Below are positions 37,578-45,953 of a stretch of 64,000 nt of DNA, in pieces. Position 1 is the stretch's first letter; each line of letters opens with the position of its first letter. The notes under the pieces are model-generated. The model made no database searches. It was not told where the DNA came from and saw only the letters and a list, made by a program, of their open reading frames with translations. Made by a program: the position numbers and the translations under genes. The stretch spans positions 62,001 through 126,000 of the forward strand of contig NZ_FMWX01000005.1 in assembly GCF_900103265.1 (NCBI RefSeq). Reading direction: 5' to 3'. The DNA comes from Sphingomonas sp. NFR15 (GTDB lineage: Bacteria; Pseudomonadota; Alphaproteobacteria; Sphingomonadales; Sphingomonadaceae).

Positions 37578-38318
37578 ATGACCGAGAATATCGCAGGCAA
37601 GATCATCGTCATCACCGGCGCGAGCGGCGGCTTGGGCGAAGCGGCGGCGCGCCATCTGGCGGCGGCGGGCGCGAAGCTCGTGCTCGGCGCGCGGCGGCTC
37701 GATCGGCTCCAGGCGCTCGCCGCAGACCTCGGGCTGGGCGACGATGCCGCCGTCGAGACCGACGTGACCGATCCGATGCAGGTGCAGGCGCTGGTCGATC
37801 GCGCGGTCGCGCTCCACGGCCGTATCGATGTGCTCATCAACAATGCCGGGCTGATGCCGCATTCGCCGCTCGAACGCCGCAAGATCGCGGACTGGGACCG
37901 GATGATCGACGTCAACCTCAAGGGCACGCTGTACGGCATCGCCGCCGCGCTCCCACACATGACCGCGCAGAAGAGCGGGCATATCATCAACGTGTCGTCG
38001 GTGGCCGGGCACAAGGTTCGCCCCGGCAGCGCGGTCTATGCGGCAACCAAGGCGGCGGTGCGGATGCTGTCCGAAGGGCTGCGGATGGAGGTCAAGCCGT
38101 ACAATATCCGCACGACGATCGTCTCGCCGGGCGCGGTCGCCTCCGAACTGGCGCAGAGCATCACCGAGCCGGATATCGCGGCGGGGATGAACGACTTCTA
38201 CGAGAAGAACGCGATCTCGGCCGACAGCTTCGCGCGCGTCGTCGCGTTCGCGATCAGCCAGCCCGAGGACATGGACGTCAACGAAATCCTGTTCCGCCCG
38301 ACCGTGCAGGAGCTGTAA
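37578..38318 (+). CDS. Short-chain dehydrogenase/reductase
   Basis: A 246-residue classical SDR. It has [17 protein letters not shown] (cofactor loop), GARRLDRL (a basic residue after the second strand, suggesting NADPH), [13 protein letters not shown], and the catalytic SSVAGHK...YAATKAAV with Tyr near 154. The C-terminus [16 protein letters not shown] is the usual end of the YdfG/serine-dehydrogenase-like group. ATG at 37578 follows CAGGAGATCATC. It follows the aldo/keto reductase by 28 bp. Confidence 0.93.
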   Translation: MTENIAGKIIVITGASGGLGEAAARHLAAAGAKLVLGARRLDRLQALAADLGLGDDAAVETDVTDPMQVQALVDRAVALHGRIDVLINNAGLMPHSPLERRKIADWDRMIDVNLKGTLYGIAAALPHMTAQKSGHIINVSSVAGHKVRPGSAVYAATKAAVRMLSEGLRMEVKPYNIRTTIVSPGAVASELAQSITEPDIAAGMNDFYEKNAISADSFARVVAFAISQPEDMDVNEILFRPTVQEL

Positions 38319-38384
38319 GCGCGCTGTTCGCGCGGCGCGCGATCTGGCAAGGGGCGGGCATCGTTCAACCACCCGGATGCCCGC

Positions 38385-39230
38385 ATGGCCTTTCACCTCG
38401 ACCGTTTCGATCTGGATGCGTTCGTCGCGGCGACGCTCGCCGAGGATCTCGGCGACGCCGGGGATATCACCGCGGCGGCGGTGATCCCGGCGGAGGCGCG
38501 CTTCACCGGCGTGATGGACAGCCGCGACGCGATCGTCGTCGCGGGTCTCGGCATCGCCGAGGCGTTCTTCCGGTCACTCGATCCGGCGGTGGCGATCACC
38601 CGGCTGGTCGAGGACGGCGATTCGGTCGCGCCCGGCACCGAGCTGCTGCGGCTCGAAGGCGCGGCCCGCGCGATGCTCACCGCCGAACGCTCCGCGCTCA
38701 ACACCGTCCAGCATCTGTCGGGCATCGCCACGCTGACCCGCGCCTATGTCGATGCGATCGCCGGCACCGGCGCGACCTTGCTCGATACGCGCAAGACCAT
38801 TCCCGGCCTCCGCGTGCTGGAGAAATATGCGACCCGTATGGGCGGCGCGACCAATCACCGCATGGGGCTGTGGGATTCGGCGATGATCAAGGACAATCAC
38901 GTCGCGGTCGCCGGTGACATCGGCGAGGCGGTGCGGCGCGCGAAGGCGGCGGGGATCGCCAGCATCATCGCCGAGGTCGACACGCTCGCGCAGATCGCGC
39001 CGGCGCTCGATGCGGGCGCGACGCACCTGCTGCTCGACAACATGCCGCCCGACATGCTGCGCGAGGCGGTCGCCATGGTCGGCGGGCGCGTGCCGACCGA
39101 GGCCTCGGGCGGGGTCCGGCTCGACACGATCCGTGCGATCGCGGAAAGCGGCGTCACCTATGTCAGCGTCGGCCGCATCACCCAATCCGCGCCCGCCGCC
39201 GACATCGGGCTTGATTTCGCCGCGCTTTGA
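38385..39230 (+). CDS. nadC: Nicotinate-nucleotide diphosphorylase (carboxylating)
   Basis: A 281-residue quinolinate phosphoribosyltransferase, converting quinolinate and PRPP to nicotinate mononucleotide. Motifs are AEDLGDAGDITAAAVIP, ALNTVQHLSGIATLT, LLDTRKTIPGLRVLEKYA, MGGATNHRMGLWDSAMIKDNH and IAESGVTYVSVGRITQSAPAADIGLDF. The length matches NadC. It is downstream of nadA but separated by GH19, an exonuclease-like gene, an AKR and an SDR. Confidence 0.97.
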   Translation: MAFHLDRFDLDAFVAATLAEDLGDAGDITAAAVIPAEARFTGVMDSRDAIVVAGLGIAEAFFRSLDPAVAITRLVEDGDSVAPGTELLRLEGAARAMLTAERSALNTVQHLSGIATLTRAYVDAIAGTGATLLDTRKTIPGLRVLEKYATRMGGATNHRMGLWDSAMIKDNHVAVAGDIGEAVRRAKAAGIASIIAEVDTLAQIAPALDAGATHLLLDNMPPDMLREAVAMVGGRVPTEASGGVRLDTIRAIAESGVTYVSVGRITQSAPAADIGLDFAAL

Positions 39231-39267
39231 GGGCGATGGCGGTCACGGATACGAGGGGGAACGCCGC

Positions 39268-39978
39268 ATGAAACTGTCGTACATCCTGCCGCTGCTCGCG
39301 ATCGCCGTGCCCGGCGTCGCGCAGGCACAGGCGCTGCAATGCGCGATCCCCGCGTTCGTGCCGAGTCCGCGCCCCGAACTCCCCTCCGCCAAGGAGCCGG
39401 TGCGCACCCTGCCGATCGGCGGCTACACGCTCGCGCTCACCTGGGCGCCCGAATATTGCCAGGCGCATCGCCGCGACGCGGGCGCGCAGATGGAATGCGG
39501 CGGCGGCAATCGCTTCGGCTTCACGCTGCATGGGTTGTGGCCCGACGGGGTAGGGGCGGAGTGGCCGCAATATTGCCAGGCGACACCGATCCTGCCGTCG
39601 GCGCTCATCAAGCAGCATCTGTGCGCGACCCCGTCGGCGCAGTTGCTCCAGCACGAATGGGCCAAGCACGGCACCTGCATGCCGACCACGCCGGCGGAGT
39701 ATTTCAAACGCTCGACCGGGCTGTACGGAAAACTGCGCTACCCCGACATGGACGCGCTCTCGCGCCGGCCGCTCACCGCGGGCGATTTCGCGGCGGCGTT
39801 CGCGGCCGTCAATCCGGGGCTGCCCGCGAGCGCGATCCGCGTGACCGCCAACCGCAAGGGCTGGCTCGACGAACTCTGGCTGTGCCTCGACAAGAGCTTC
39901 GCGTACGAGCGGTGCAAGCCGAACTCGGGCGGGATTCCGGCGAGCACGCCGCTGAAAATCTGGCGCGGCCGCCGCTAG
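39268..39978 (+). CDS. Secreted ribonuclease T2 family protein
   Basis: A 236-residue exported RNase. The signal peptide ends GVAQAQA near residue 22. The active-site boxes are FTLHGLWPD (CAS I, His near 88) and HEWAKHGTC (CAS II, His near 129). Pairs of cysteines (EYCQAH, QMECGGG, QYCQA, HLCAT, WLCLDK, YERCKP) match the family's disulfides. It cleaves single-stranded RNA non-specifically and probably supplies nucleotides. ATG at 39268 follows GAGGGGGAACGCCGC. It lies just downstream of nadC (37 bp). Confidence 0.93.
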   Translation: MKLSYILPLLAIAVPGVAQAQALQCAIPAFVPSPRPELPSAKEPVRTLPIGGYTLALTWAPEYCQAHRRDAGAQMECGGGNRFGFTLHGLWPDGVGAEWPQYCQATPILPSALIKQHLCATPSAQLLQHEWAKHGTCMPTTPAEYFKRSTGLYGKLRYPDMDALSRRPLTAGDFAAAFAAVNPGLPASAIRVTANRKGWLDELWLCLDKSFAYERCKPNSGGIPASTPLKIWRGRR

Positions 39979-39982
39979 ACAC

Positions 39983-40068
39983 GTCGCCCCGGCGCAGGCC
40001 GGGGCCGCTGGGTTTTGGGCGATCGGACCGCCAGATCATGCAACGGCCCCGGCCTGCGCCGGGGCGAC
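39983..40068. repeat. Inverted repeat with perfect 25-bp arms
   Basis: GTCGCCCCGGCGCAGGCCGGGGCCG (25 bp, 39983-40007) is perfectly complementary to 40044-40068. The spacing is 36 bp. It lies in the gap between the convergent RNase T2 and DUF4112 genes and could serve as a bidirectional hairpin. It is unrelated to the CGTTCG family. Confidence 0.85.
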
Positions 40069-40070
40069 GG

Positions 40071-40502
40071 TCACCGCTGCTCGACGACCGCGCTCGCGGG
40101 GTGATGTTTGTCGAGATGTTTGTGGATGATCCGCAAATTGCGCGTGTTCGATCGGAACAGCGCGTCGGGAATCGCGCCGACGAACGGGATGAGCCCGAGC
40201 GCGAAATCGACGCCGACATTGCCCAGCATCCGCGCGATCTGCACTTTGGACATGCCGAGGTTGCGCGCCTCCCACACCATCCATGCGCCCATCGCCGCGC
40301 CGACCGCGTCTCCGCCGATCGGAATCAGGTCGAGGATCACGTCGAGGCCGATCCGCCGGTTGATGCCGGGGATGACGAACAGCCCTTCGAGCAGCCGCTC
40401 CATCGCCTCGATGCGTTTGCGCACCGCCGCGGCGTCACGGCCGACATAGCCGGAGGCGAAGCCGTGGAGCGGTTCGGGCTTGATACGGGTGGCCTGGGTC
40501 AT
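40071..40502 (-). CDS. DUF4112 family membrane protein
   Basis: A 143-residue protein with the DUF4112 layout: a helical N-terminus RKRIEAMERLLEGLFVIPG, a first hydrophobic stretch IGLDVILDLIPIGGDAVGAAMGAWMV, and a second VGVDFALGLIPFVGAIPDALF separated by MSKVQIARMLGN. DUF4112 proteins are small membrane proteins of unknown function. ATG at 40502 follows TTGAGGTGAC. The stop of the upstream lipoprotein gene lies 6 bp before it, so the two are cotranscribed. Confidence 0.88.
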   Translation of the reverse strand: MTQATRIKPEPLHGFASGYVGRDAAAVRKRIEAMERLLEGLFVIPGINRRIGLDVILDLIPIGGDAVGAAMGAWMVWEARNLGMSKVQIARMLGNVGVDFALGLIPFVGAIPDALFRSNTRNLRIIHKHLDKHHPASAVVEQR

Positions 40503-40508
40503 GTCACC

Positions 40509-41957
40509 TCAATTGGTGTCACTGCGCAGCCGATTCAACGGATGCCATGCGCGCGGGTTCCCGGTCCACGCCTTGAGCCGCGCCGACACCAGCGACCAAC
40601 GCAGCGGACGCGCGATCGGCACGAACGCGACGTCGGCGGCAAGGGCTGCGTCCGCGTCCGCGATATGCCGCGCGCGCTCGGCGAGCGTCGGCGCGTCGCG
40701 CGCGGCGTCGAGCGCGCTGCGCGCGGCCTCGCCGCACGGCTGACACGCCGTCGCCAGATACCAGCGCGCGCTGTCATACGGCGCGACCGCATCGACCAGC
40801 CGGAGGTCGGCGGGTTCGGCCAGCCCCACCCGCTGCGGCCCGATGCCGATCCGCACCAGCGCGGCGGCGATATGGCCGTAGAGGATCGTCGCGCCCGGCC
40901 CGGCGGGCAGCGCGACGCGCAGGTACAGCGGCAGCGGGTGCATCTGGCGCCACTGCCGCACCCGTTCCGCCGGCGAGAGGTTGATCGCGCCGGCCTGCTG
41001 CCACGTCGGCACGGCGGGCGGGGCGGCGGAATCGAGCTGTTCGGGCAGGATGCTCAGCGTCGCCGCCCAGCCGGGCGCGAACGCGGCGACGATCGCGGCG
41101 CGGTCGATCACCTGCGCGATCGCGGCGCGGTTGCCGGGATCGGCGAGGAAACCGGTGCGATCGGCGATGGCGAGGCCGAACACGCCCGCCGCCGGATCGA
41201 TCCGCACGGCGGCGGGCGGGATCGACGCGTGCGCGAGCAATGGCCAGTCGGCGAAGCCGCCGCCCGCGACGAGATCGGCGTCGCGGCGCTGGAACCGCAG
41301 GATCGCCTTCGCCGCGCGCTCGCCGATCAGCCGTACCGAGGCTTGCGGCGACGGCGTGGCCGCATCGTCGTCGTCGGCGTGGCGCGGATCGGACGCCGGG
41401 CGCAGCATCACCCCGTCGCGCCCGATGGTGCCGGCGCGGAACGGCCCGCTGCCGCCGGGCGGCCGCGCCCGCAGGATGGCGAGTTCGGGCTGCGCGAACA
41501 GTTTGAGCAGATCGGGGCGCGGGCGGCTCAGCCGCACCTCGATCACCTCGGGCGTCATCTCGACGATCTCGTGGATCGCGGTGAGGAACGGGCGCAACGG
41601 GTTGCGCGACGCGGGCGAGAGCTGGCGTTTGAGGATCGCGACCACTTCGGCGGCGGTTACGGGCTTCCCGTCGCTCCACGTCGCCTCGCGGATGCGGAAG
41701 ATGTAGCTGCGGCCATCGTCGAGCACGGTCCAGCGTTCGGCGAGGCCGGGTTCGATCTGCCCGGCCGCATCGAAGCGCACCAGCCCCTGCGCCGCCGAAT
41801 CGAGCAGCAGCCGGCCGGGCGTGGCGAGCGCGCCCCGCGCCGGATCGGCGAGCGCGGGGGCGCCGCCGATCGCGCTGACCACCACCGCGCCCGCATCGGG
41901 CCGCGAATCGCACCCGCCGGCGGCGAGCAACACAGCGAGGGGCAGCAGGCGGCGCAT
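40509..41957 (-). CDS. Orphan SBP family 5 (peptide-binding) lipoprotein
   Basis: A 482-residue periplasmic-binding protein. The signal peptide ends in the lipobox LLAAGGC. The domain has the SBP_bac_5 patterns LVRFDAAGQIEPGLAERWTVLDDGRSYIFRIREATWSDGK near residue 60 and VTAAEVVAILKR. The C-terminal lobe contains the Cys pair TACQPCGEA. No permease or ATPase genes (DppBCDF type) are near, so it is an orphan. It may serve as a scavenging receptor or be part of a split transporter. It is cotranscribed with the DUF4112 gene. ATG at 41957. Confidence 0.83.
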   Translation of the reverse strand: MRRLLPLAVLLAAGGCDSRPDAGAVVVSAIGGAPALADPARGALATPGRLLLDSAAQGLVRFDAAGQIEPGLAERWTVLDDGRSYIFRIREATWSDGKPVTAAEVVAILKRQLSPASRNPLRPFLTAIHEIVEMTPEVIEVRLSRPRPDLLKLFAQPELAILRARPPGGSGPFRAGTIGRDGVMLRPASDPRHADDDDAATPSPQASVRLIGERAAKAILRFQRRDADLVAGGGFADWPLLAHASIPPAAVRIDPAAGVFGLAIADRTGFLADPGNRAAIAQVIDRAAIVAAFAPGWAATLSILPEQLDSAAPPAVPTWQQAGAINLSPAERVRQWRQMHPLPLYLRVALPAGPGATILYGHIAAALVRIGIGPQRVGLAEPADLRLVDAVAPYDSARWYLATACQPCGEAARSALDAARDAPTLAERARHIADADAALAADVAFVPIARPLRWSLVSARLKAWTGNPRAWHPLNRLRSDTN

Positions 41958-41994
41958 CGGGGGTGTCTTGCCACCGCGCCGCCGCCGCCGCCAC

Positions 41995-42852
41995 CTACCG
42001 CGTGAAAATTCCCGGCGCCTCGCCGCGTTCGGGGTGGAGCATCGCGTCGATGCGCGCCGCATCCTCGGCGGTGGCGGGATTGTAAACGATCAGCCCGAGA
42101 TCGGGGCGGCCATCGACGGCGAACGCCGAATATTCGAACGCGATCGGCCCCAGCACCGGGTGCCGCAATTGCTTCAGCCCGCCGCCGTACTGCCGAACGT
42201 CATTGTCCGCCCACAGCCGCGCGAACTCCGCACTGGTCGCGCACAGTTCCTCGATCAGCGCGCTCGCTTGCGCGGCGGCGCCGGCGCGCGTCACGTCGGC
42301 GCGGAAGGCGGCGACCACGAAGCGCGCGACGCTCTCCCAATCGTGTTGCGCGGCGCGCACGCGCGGATCGCAGAACAGGAACCGCAGGATGTTGCGCCGG
42401 TCGGGCGGCAGCGCGCCGTAATCGGTCAGCACCAGCGCGGCGGCGCGGTTCCACGCCACCACGTCCCAGGTCAGCGTCTTGACCAGCGCGGGACAATTGC
42501 CGAACGCGTCGAGCACGCGTTGCAGGCGCGGCGTGACGCCGTCGCCCGATTGATACCGCACCTCGGGCGGGCGGCCGAGCGCGAGCAGGAAGATATGCTC
42601 GCGCTCGACGTCGGTCAGCATCAGCGCGCGCGCGATGCGGTTGAGCACGTCGGCGGACGGCGCGCCGCCGCGCCCCTGTTCGAGCCAGGTGTACCAGGTG
42701 GCGCTGATATGCGCGCGCTGCGCGACCTCCTCGCGGCGCAAGCCCGGCGTCCGCCGCCGCCCCGGCGGGAAGCCCAGCACCGCCGGATCGAGCCGCGTGC
42801 GGCGGTCCCGCAAATAGGTGCCGAGCCGGTTGTCATCGGTCCGCGTCGCCAT
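41995..42852 (-). CDS. XRE-type regulator with MmyB-like ligand domain
   Basis: A 285-residue regulator. The helix-turn-helix (about residues 10-80) includes LGTYLRDRRTRLDP, RRTPGLRREEVAQRAHISATWYTWLEQGRG and SADVLNRIARAL. The C-terminal MmyB-like domain has WDVVAWNRAAALVLTDYG and LWADNDVRQYGGGLKQLRHPVLG. This class senses small molecules such as fatty acids and often controls a divergent reductase. Here a divergent NAD(P)-binding gene starts 90 bp away. Start ATG 42852 is preferred; an in-frame ATG at 42864 is possible. Confidence 0.87.
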   Translation of the reverse strand: MATRTDDNRLGTYLRDRRTRLDPAVLGFPPGRRRTPGLRREEVAQRAHISATWYTWLEQGRGGAPSADVLNRIARALMLTDVEREHIFLLALGRPPEVRYQSGDGVTPRLQRVLDAFGNCPALVKTLTWDVVAWNRAAALVLTDYGALPPDRRNILRFLFCDPRVRAAQHDWESVARFVVAAFRADVTRAGAAAQASALIEELCATSAEFARLWADNDVRQYGGGLKQLRHPVLGPIAFEYSAFAVDGRPDLGLIVYNPATAEDAARIDAMLHPERGEAPGIFTR

Positions 42853-42942
42853 GCTGTTACCCATTATACCCCGATATGCTCCCATATTTAACCCGATAGC
42901 GGCAGCCCCGATAGAGGCCGCATCGATCAGGAAGGATTGGCG

Positions 42943-43827
42943 ATGCGTGTTTTCGTAACGGGTGCCACGGGGTTCGTCGGCAGCGCGGTGGTGCGGGATC
43001 TCCTCGATGCGGGGCATGAGGTGCTCGGCCTCGCGCGATCGGATGCGAGCGCGGCCGCGCTGGAAAGGGCGGGCGCGAAGGTCCACCGTGGCGGGCTCGA
43101 CGATCTCGACAGCTTGAGGCGCGGCGCGGCGGCGGCGGATGGCGTGATCCACACCGCGTTCAACCACGATTTCTCCCGATATGCCGCCAACGCCGCCGAG
43201 GATGCGCGTGCGATCGAGGCGATGGGCGCGGTGCTGGCCGCATCGGCGCGCCCGATGCTCGTCACCTCGGGGCTGGCGATGCTCGCGGCCGGCCGGCTCG
43301 CGACCGAACAAGACCGCTCGCCCGAGACTCTCCCGCGCCGTTCGGAAGCCGCGGCGGCGGCGGCCGCGGCGGCTGGCGCGCGGGCATCGACCGTGCGGCT
43401 GGCGCCGACGACGCATGGGGCGGGGGATCATGGCTTCGTGCCGTTCCTGATCGAAATCGCGCGGCGCAAAGGCATCGCCGCCTATGTCGGCGACGGGGCG
43501 AATCGCTGGGCGGCGACACATCGCGGCGATGCCGCGCGCCTGTACCGCCTCGCGCTGGAGCGCGGCGCGGGCGGCGAGACCTATCACGCGGTCGCCGAGG
43601 AGGGGGTGCCCTTCCGCGCGATCGCCGAGGCGATCGGGCAGGGGCTCGGCATGCCGGTGGTGTCCGTCACACCCGAGCAGGCCGCCGATCATTTCGGCTG
43701 GCTCGCGATGTTCGCTGGCGCCGATATCGCCGCGTCGAGCGCCCGCACGCGCGACATTCTGGGCTGGCGCCCCGAGCAGCCCGGCCTGTTCGAAGATCAT
43801 GTGAACGCGGGCTATTTCGCGCGGTGA
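42943..43827 (+). CDS. NAD(P)-binding SDR-family protein
   Basis: A 294-residue extended/atypical SDR. It starts MRVFVTGATGFVGSAVVRDL and has VLGLARSDASAAALERAGA, then GVIHTAFNH. It lacks a clear YxxxK, so it is probably an NmrA/YeeZ-like oxidoreductase or dehydratase. ATG at 42943 follows GGAAGGA by 7 bp. The gene is divergent from the MmyB-like regulator at 42852, and the 90 bp between (with GGGTATAATGGGTAACAG on the minus side) should carry both promoters. It is likely the regulator's target (inference). Confidence 0.87.
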   Translation: MRVFVTGATGFVGSAVVRDLLDAGHEVLGLARSDASAAALERAGAKVHRGGLDDLDSLRRGAAAADGVIHTAFNHDFSRYAANAAEDARAIEAMGAVLAASARPMLVTSGLAMLAAGRLATEQDRSPETLPRRSEAAAAAAAAAGARASTVRLAPTTHGAGDHGFVPFLIEIARRKGIAAYVGDGANRWAATHRGDAARLYRLALERGAGGETYHAVAEEGVPFRAIAEAIGQGLGMPVVSVTPEQAADHFGWLAMFAGADIAASSARTRDILGWRPEQPGLFEDHVNAGYFAR

Positions 43828-43951
43828 GGGGGCTCCGGCGGCGGCGCTCACCCGGCTTTTCCGGCCCGGTGAATTTCGCTTGCGCATAACTTACCTGCGT
43901 TCTGGCGCACCCCATTGGTCTGTCCTATTGACAGCGCTGGCCCTGCCGTGC

Positions 43952-43965
43952 TGGTAGCGCTATCA
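43952..43965. promoter_or_regulatory. LacI-type operator upstream of xylX
   Basis: TGGTAGCGCTATCA is a near-perfect dyad (one mismatch between halves) fitting TGNTANCGCTANCA. A TTGACA at 43929-43934 could be the -35 of the xylX promoter, with the operator over the -10 region. The box resembles those of LacI-type xylose regulators in Caulobacter and Xanthomonas (from memory). Confidence 0.75.
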
Positions 43966-43990
43966 AATTCAATAGACTACCGGAGTGGAT

Positions 43991-45121
43991 ATGAGGGGCG
44001 GAACCGCAATTCAGAACAGCCTGCCGAGCGACTGGCAGGCGGGCCGTTTCCTCGGCCGCGTGCAGACCGCGCAAGGCCCGAGTCCGGTGCTGCTCATCGG
44101 CGGCGAGCTTTTCGATATGTCGCGGGTCGCGCCGACCGTGTCCGCGCTGGTCGAGGCGGGTGATTTCTCCGGCGCGGGCGGCGTGTCGCTCGGCGCGCTC
44201 GATCAGTCCGACGTGACGGTCATCAGCCCGATCGATCTGCAATGCGTCAAGGCGTGCGGCGTCACCTTCGCGGTGTCGGCGGTCGAGCGCGTCATCGAAG
44301 AGCGCGCGCGCGGCGACTGGGCCGCCGCCGGTGCGATCCGCGACAGCCTCGAGGCGCGCGTCGGCGGCTCGATCCGCTCGGTCAAGCCCGGCTCGGACGA
44401 GGCCGCCGAACTCAAGGCGGCGCTGGTCGAAGCGGGCCTGTGGTCGCAATATCTCGAAGTCGCGATCGGGCCGGACGCCGAAGTGTTCACCAAGGCGCCG
44501 GTGCTCTCCACCGTCGGGACGGGCGTGGAGATCGGCATCCGCTCCGATTCGAGCTGGAACAATCCCGAGCCGGAAATCGCGCTGCTCGTCGACAGCAAGG
44601 GCAAGGCAGTTGGCGCGTGCCTCGGCAACGACGTCAATCTGCGCGATTTCGAAGGACGCTCGGCGCTGCTGCTCGGCAAGGCCAAGGACAATAACGCCTC
44701 GTGCTCTCTCGGGCCGTTCGTGCGGCTGTTCGATGACGGCTTCACGATCGACGACGTGCGCAAGGCCGAGGTGCGCCTCACCATCGAGGGCGAGGACAAT
44801 TACCGCCTCGAAGGCGCGAGCAACATGGCGGAGATCAGCCGCGATCCGCTCGACCTCGTCAGGCAGACGCTGAGCGAGCATCAATATCCCGACGGCTTCG
44901 TGCTGTTCCTCGGCACCTTGTTCGCGCCGGTTCAGGACCGCGACGAGCCGGGCCGCGGCTTCACCCACAAGGTGGGTGACACCGTGCGGATCGAAAGCGA
45001 TCGGCTGGGCGAGTTGGTCAACCGCGTGGTCTATTCGCGTGACGCCGCGCCGTGGCAGACCGGCATCGGCGCGTTCATCGCCAACCTCGCGTCGCGCGGT
45101 TTGCTCGGCGGCGCAGCGTGA
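43991..45121 (+). CDS. xylX: 2-keto-3-deoxy-D-xylonate dehydratase (XylX-like, FAH family)
   Basis: A 376-residue FAH-family protein. Extended stretches match Caulobacter XylX as I recall it: PTVSALVEAGDFS, SPIDLQCVKACGVTFAVSAVERVIEERARGD, LWSQYLEVAIGPDAEVFTKAP, DSSWNNPEPE (metal ligands), NDVNLRDFEGRSALLLGKAKDNN and LGTLFAPVQDRDEPG. It dehydrates 2-keto-3-deoxyxylonate to alpha-ketoglutarate semialdehyde in the Weimberg pathway, or the arabinose equivalent. ATG 43991 follows CGGAG by 5 bp. It overlaps xylB (GTGA). A LacI-type box lies 25 bp upstream. Confidence 0.9.
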   Translation: MRGGTAIQNSLPSDWQAGRFLGRVQTAQGPSPVLLIGGELFDMSRVAPTVSALVEAGDFSGAGGVSLGALDQSDVTVISPIDLQCVKACGVTFAVSAVERVIEERARGDWAAAGAIRDSLEARVGGSIRSVKPGSDEAAELKAALVEAGLWSQYLEVAIGPDAEVFTKAPVLSTVGTGVEIGIRSDSSWNNPEPEIALLVDSKGKAVGACLGNDVNLRDFEGRSALLLGKAKDNNASCSLGPFVRLFDDGFTIDDVRKAEVRLTIEGEDNYRLEGASNMAEISRDPLDLVRQTLSEHQYPDGFVLFLGTLFAPVQDRDEPGRGFTHKVGDTVRIESDRLGELVNRVVYSRDAAPWQTGIGAFIANLASRGLLGGAA

Positions 45122-45888
45122 GCATCGCACTCCTGCCCGCGGAAGATCGCGCCGTCTATCCGAGCCTCAAGGGCAAGCGCGTGCTGGTGACCGGCGGCGC
45201 GACCGGCATCGGCGCCGGACTCGTCGAGGCGTTCGCGCGCGCCGGCGCACGCGTCGCCTTCCTCGACATCAATGCGGAGGCGGGCGTGGCCCATGCCGCG
45301 CGGTTCGAGGGTGCGGTCTTCAAGCCGTGCGACCTGCGCGATCTGGCGTTGCTCAAGACCACGATCGAATCGATCATCGCCGAGTTCGGCGGCATCGACG
45401 TGCTCATCAACAACGCCGCCAGCGACGATCGCCACACGATCGACGCGATCACGCCCGAATATTGGGACGAGCGGATGGCGACCAACCTGCGCCACCTGCT
45501 GTTCGCCGCGCAGGCGGTCGTCCCCGGCATGCGCGCCAATGGCGGCGGCGTGATCCTCAATTTCGGGTCGATCAGTTGGCATCTCGGCCTGCCCGAACTG
45601 ATGCTGTACGAAACCGCCAAGGCCGGCATCGAAGGCATGACCCGCGCGATGGCGCGCGATTTCGGCCGCGACAACATCCGCGTCTCGACGATCGTGCCCG
45701 GCAACGTCCAGACACCGCGCCAGGAGAAATGGTACACGCCCGAGGGCGAGGCCGAGATCGTCGCCGCGCAGTGCCTCGACGGGCGCATCCAGCCCGCCGA
45801 TGTCGCGGCGCTCGCGCTGTTCCTCGCATCGGACGACGCGCGTATGTGTACCGGCCATGATTATTTCATCGACGCCGGCTGGCGCTGA
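45118..45888 (+). CDS. xylB: D-xylose 1-dehydrogenase (XylB-like SDR)
   Basis: A 256-residue SDR with the Caulobacter XylB pattern: YPSLKGKRVLVTGGATGIGAGLV, LINNAASDDRHTID, FGSISWHLGLPELMLYETAKAGIEGMTRAMARDF (Tyr164/Lys168), VPGNVQTPRQEKWYTPEGEAEIVAAQCLDGRI and the C-terminal ASDDARMCTGHDYFIDAGWR. It oxidises D-xylose to xylonolactone with NAD. An arabinose dehydrogenase of the same family cannot be excluded. GTG start at 45118 overlaps the xylX stop (GTGA). Confidence 0.9.
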   Translation: MSIALLPAEDRAVYPSLKGKRVLVTGGATGIGAGLVEAFARAGARVAFLDINAEAGVAHAARFEGAVFKPCDLRDLALLKTTIESIIAEFGGIDVLINNAASDDRHTIDAITPEYWDERMATNLRHLLFAAQAVVPGMRANGGGVILNFGSISWHLGLPELMLYETAKAGIEGMTRAMARDFGRDNIRVSTIVPGNVQTPRQEKWYTPEGEAEIVAAQCLDGRIQPADVAALALFLASDDARMCTGHDYFIDAGWR

Positions 45889-45953
45889 TCGGATAAGCAC
45901 GACACGATATTGGGTGGGACGAACGCCGATAGCGGCGCAACAAGGAGCAGGGT

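Noticed and set aside
39339-42005. A rightward open frame of almost 890 codons across RNase T2, DUF4112 and the binding lipoprotein.
   Set aside because: It is out of frame or antisense to three genes with clear signal peptides and family motifs.
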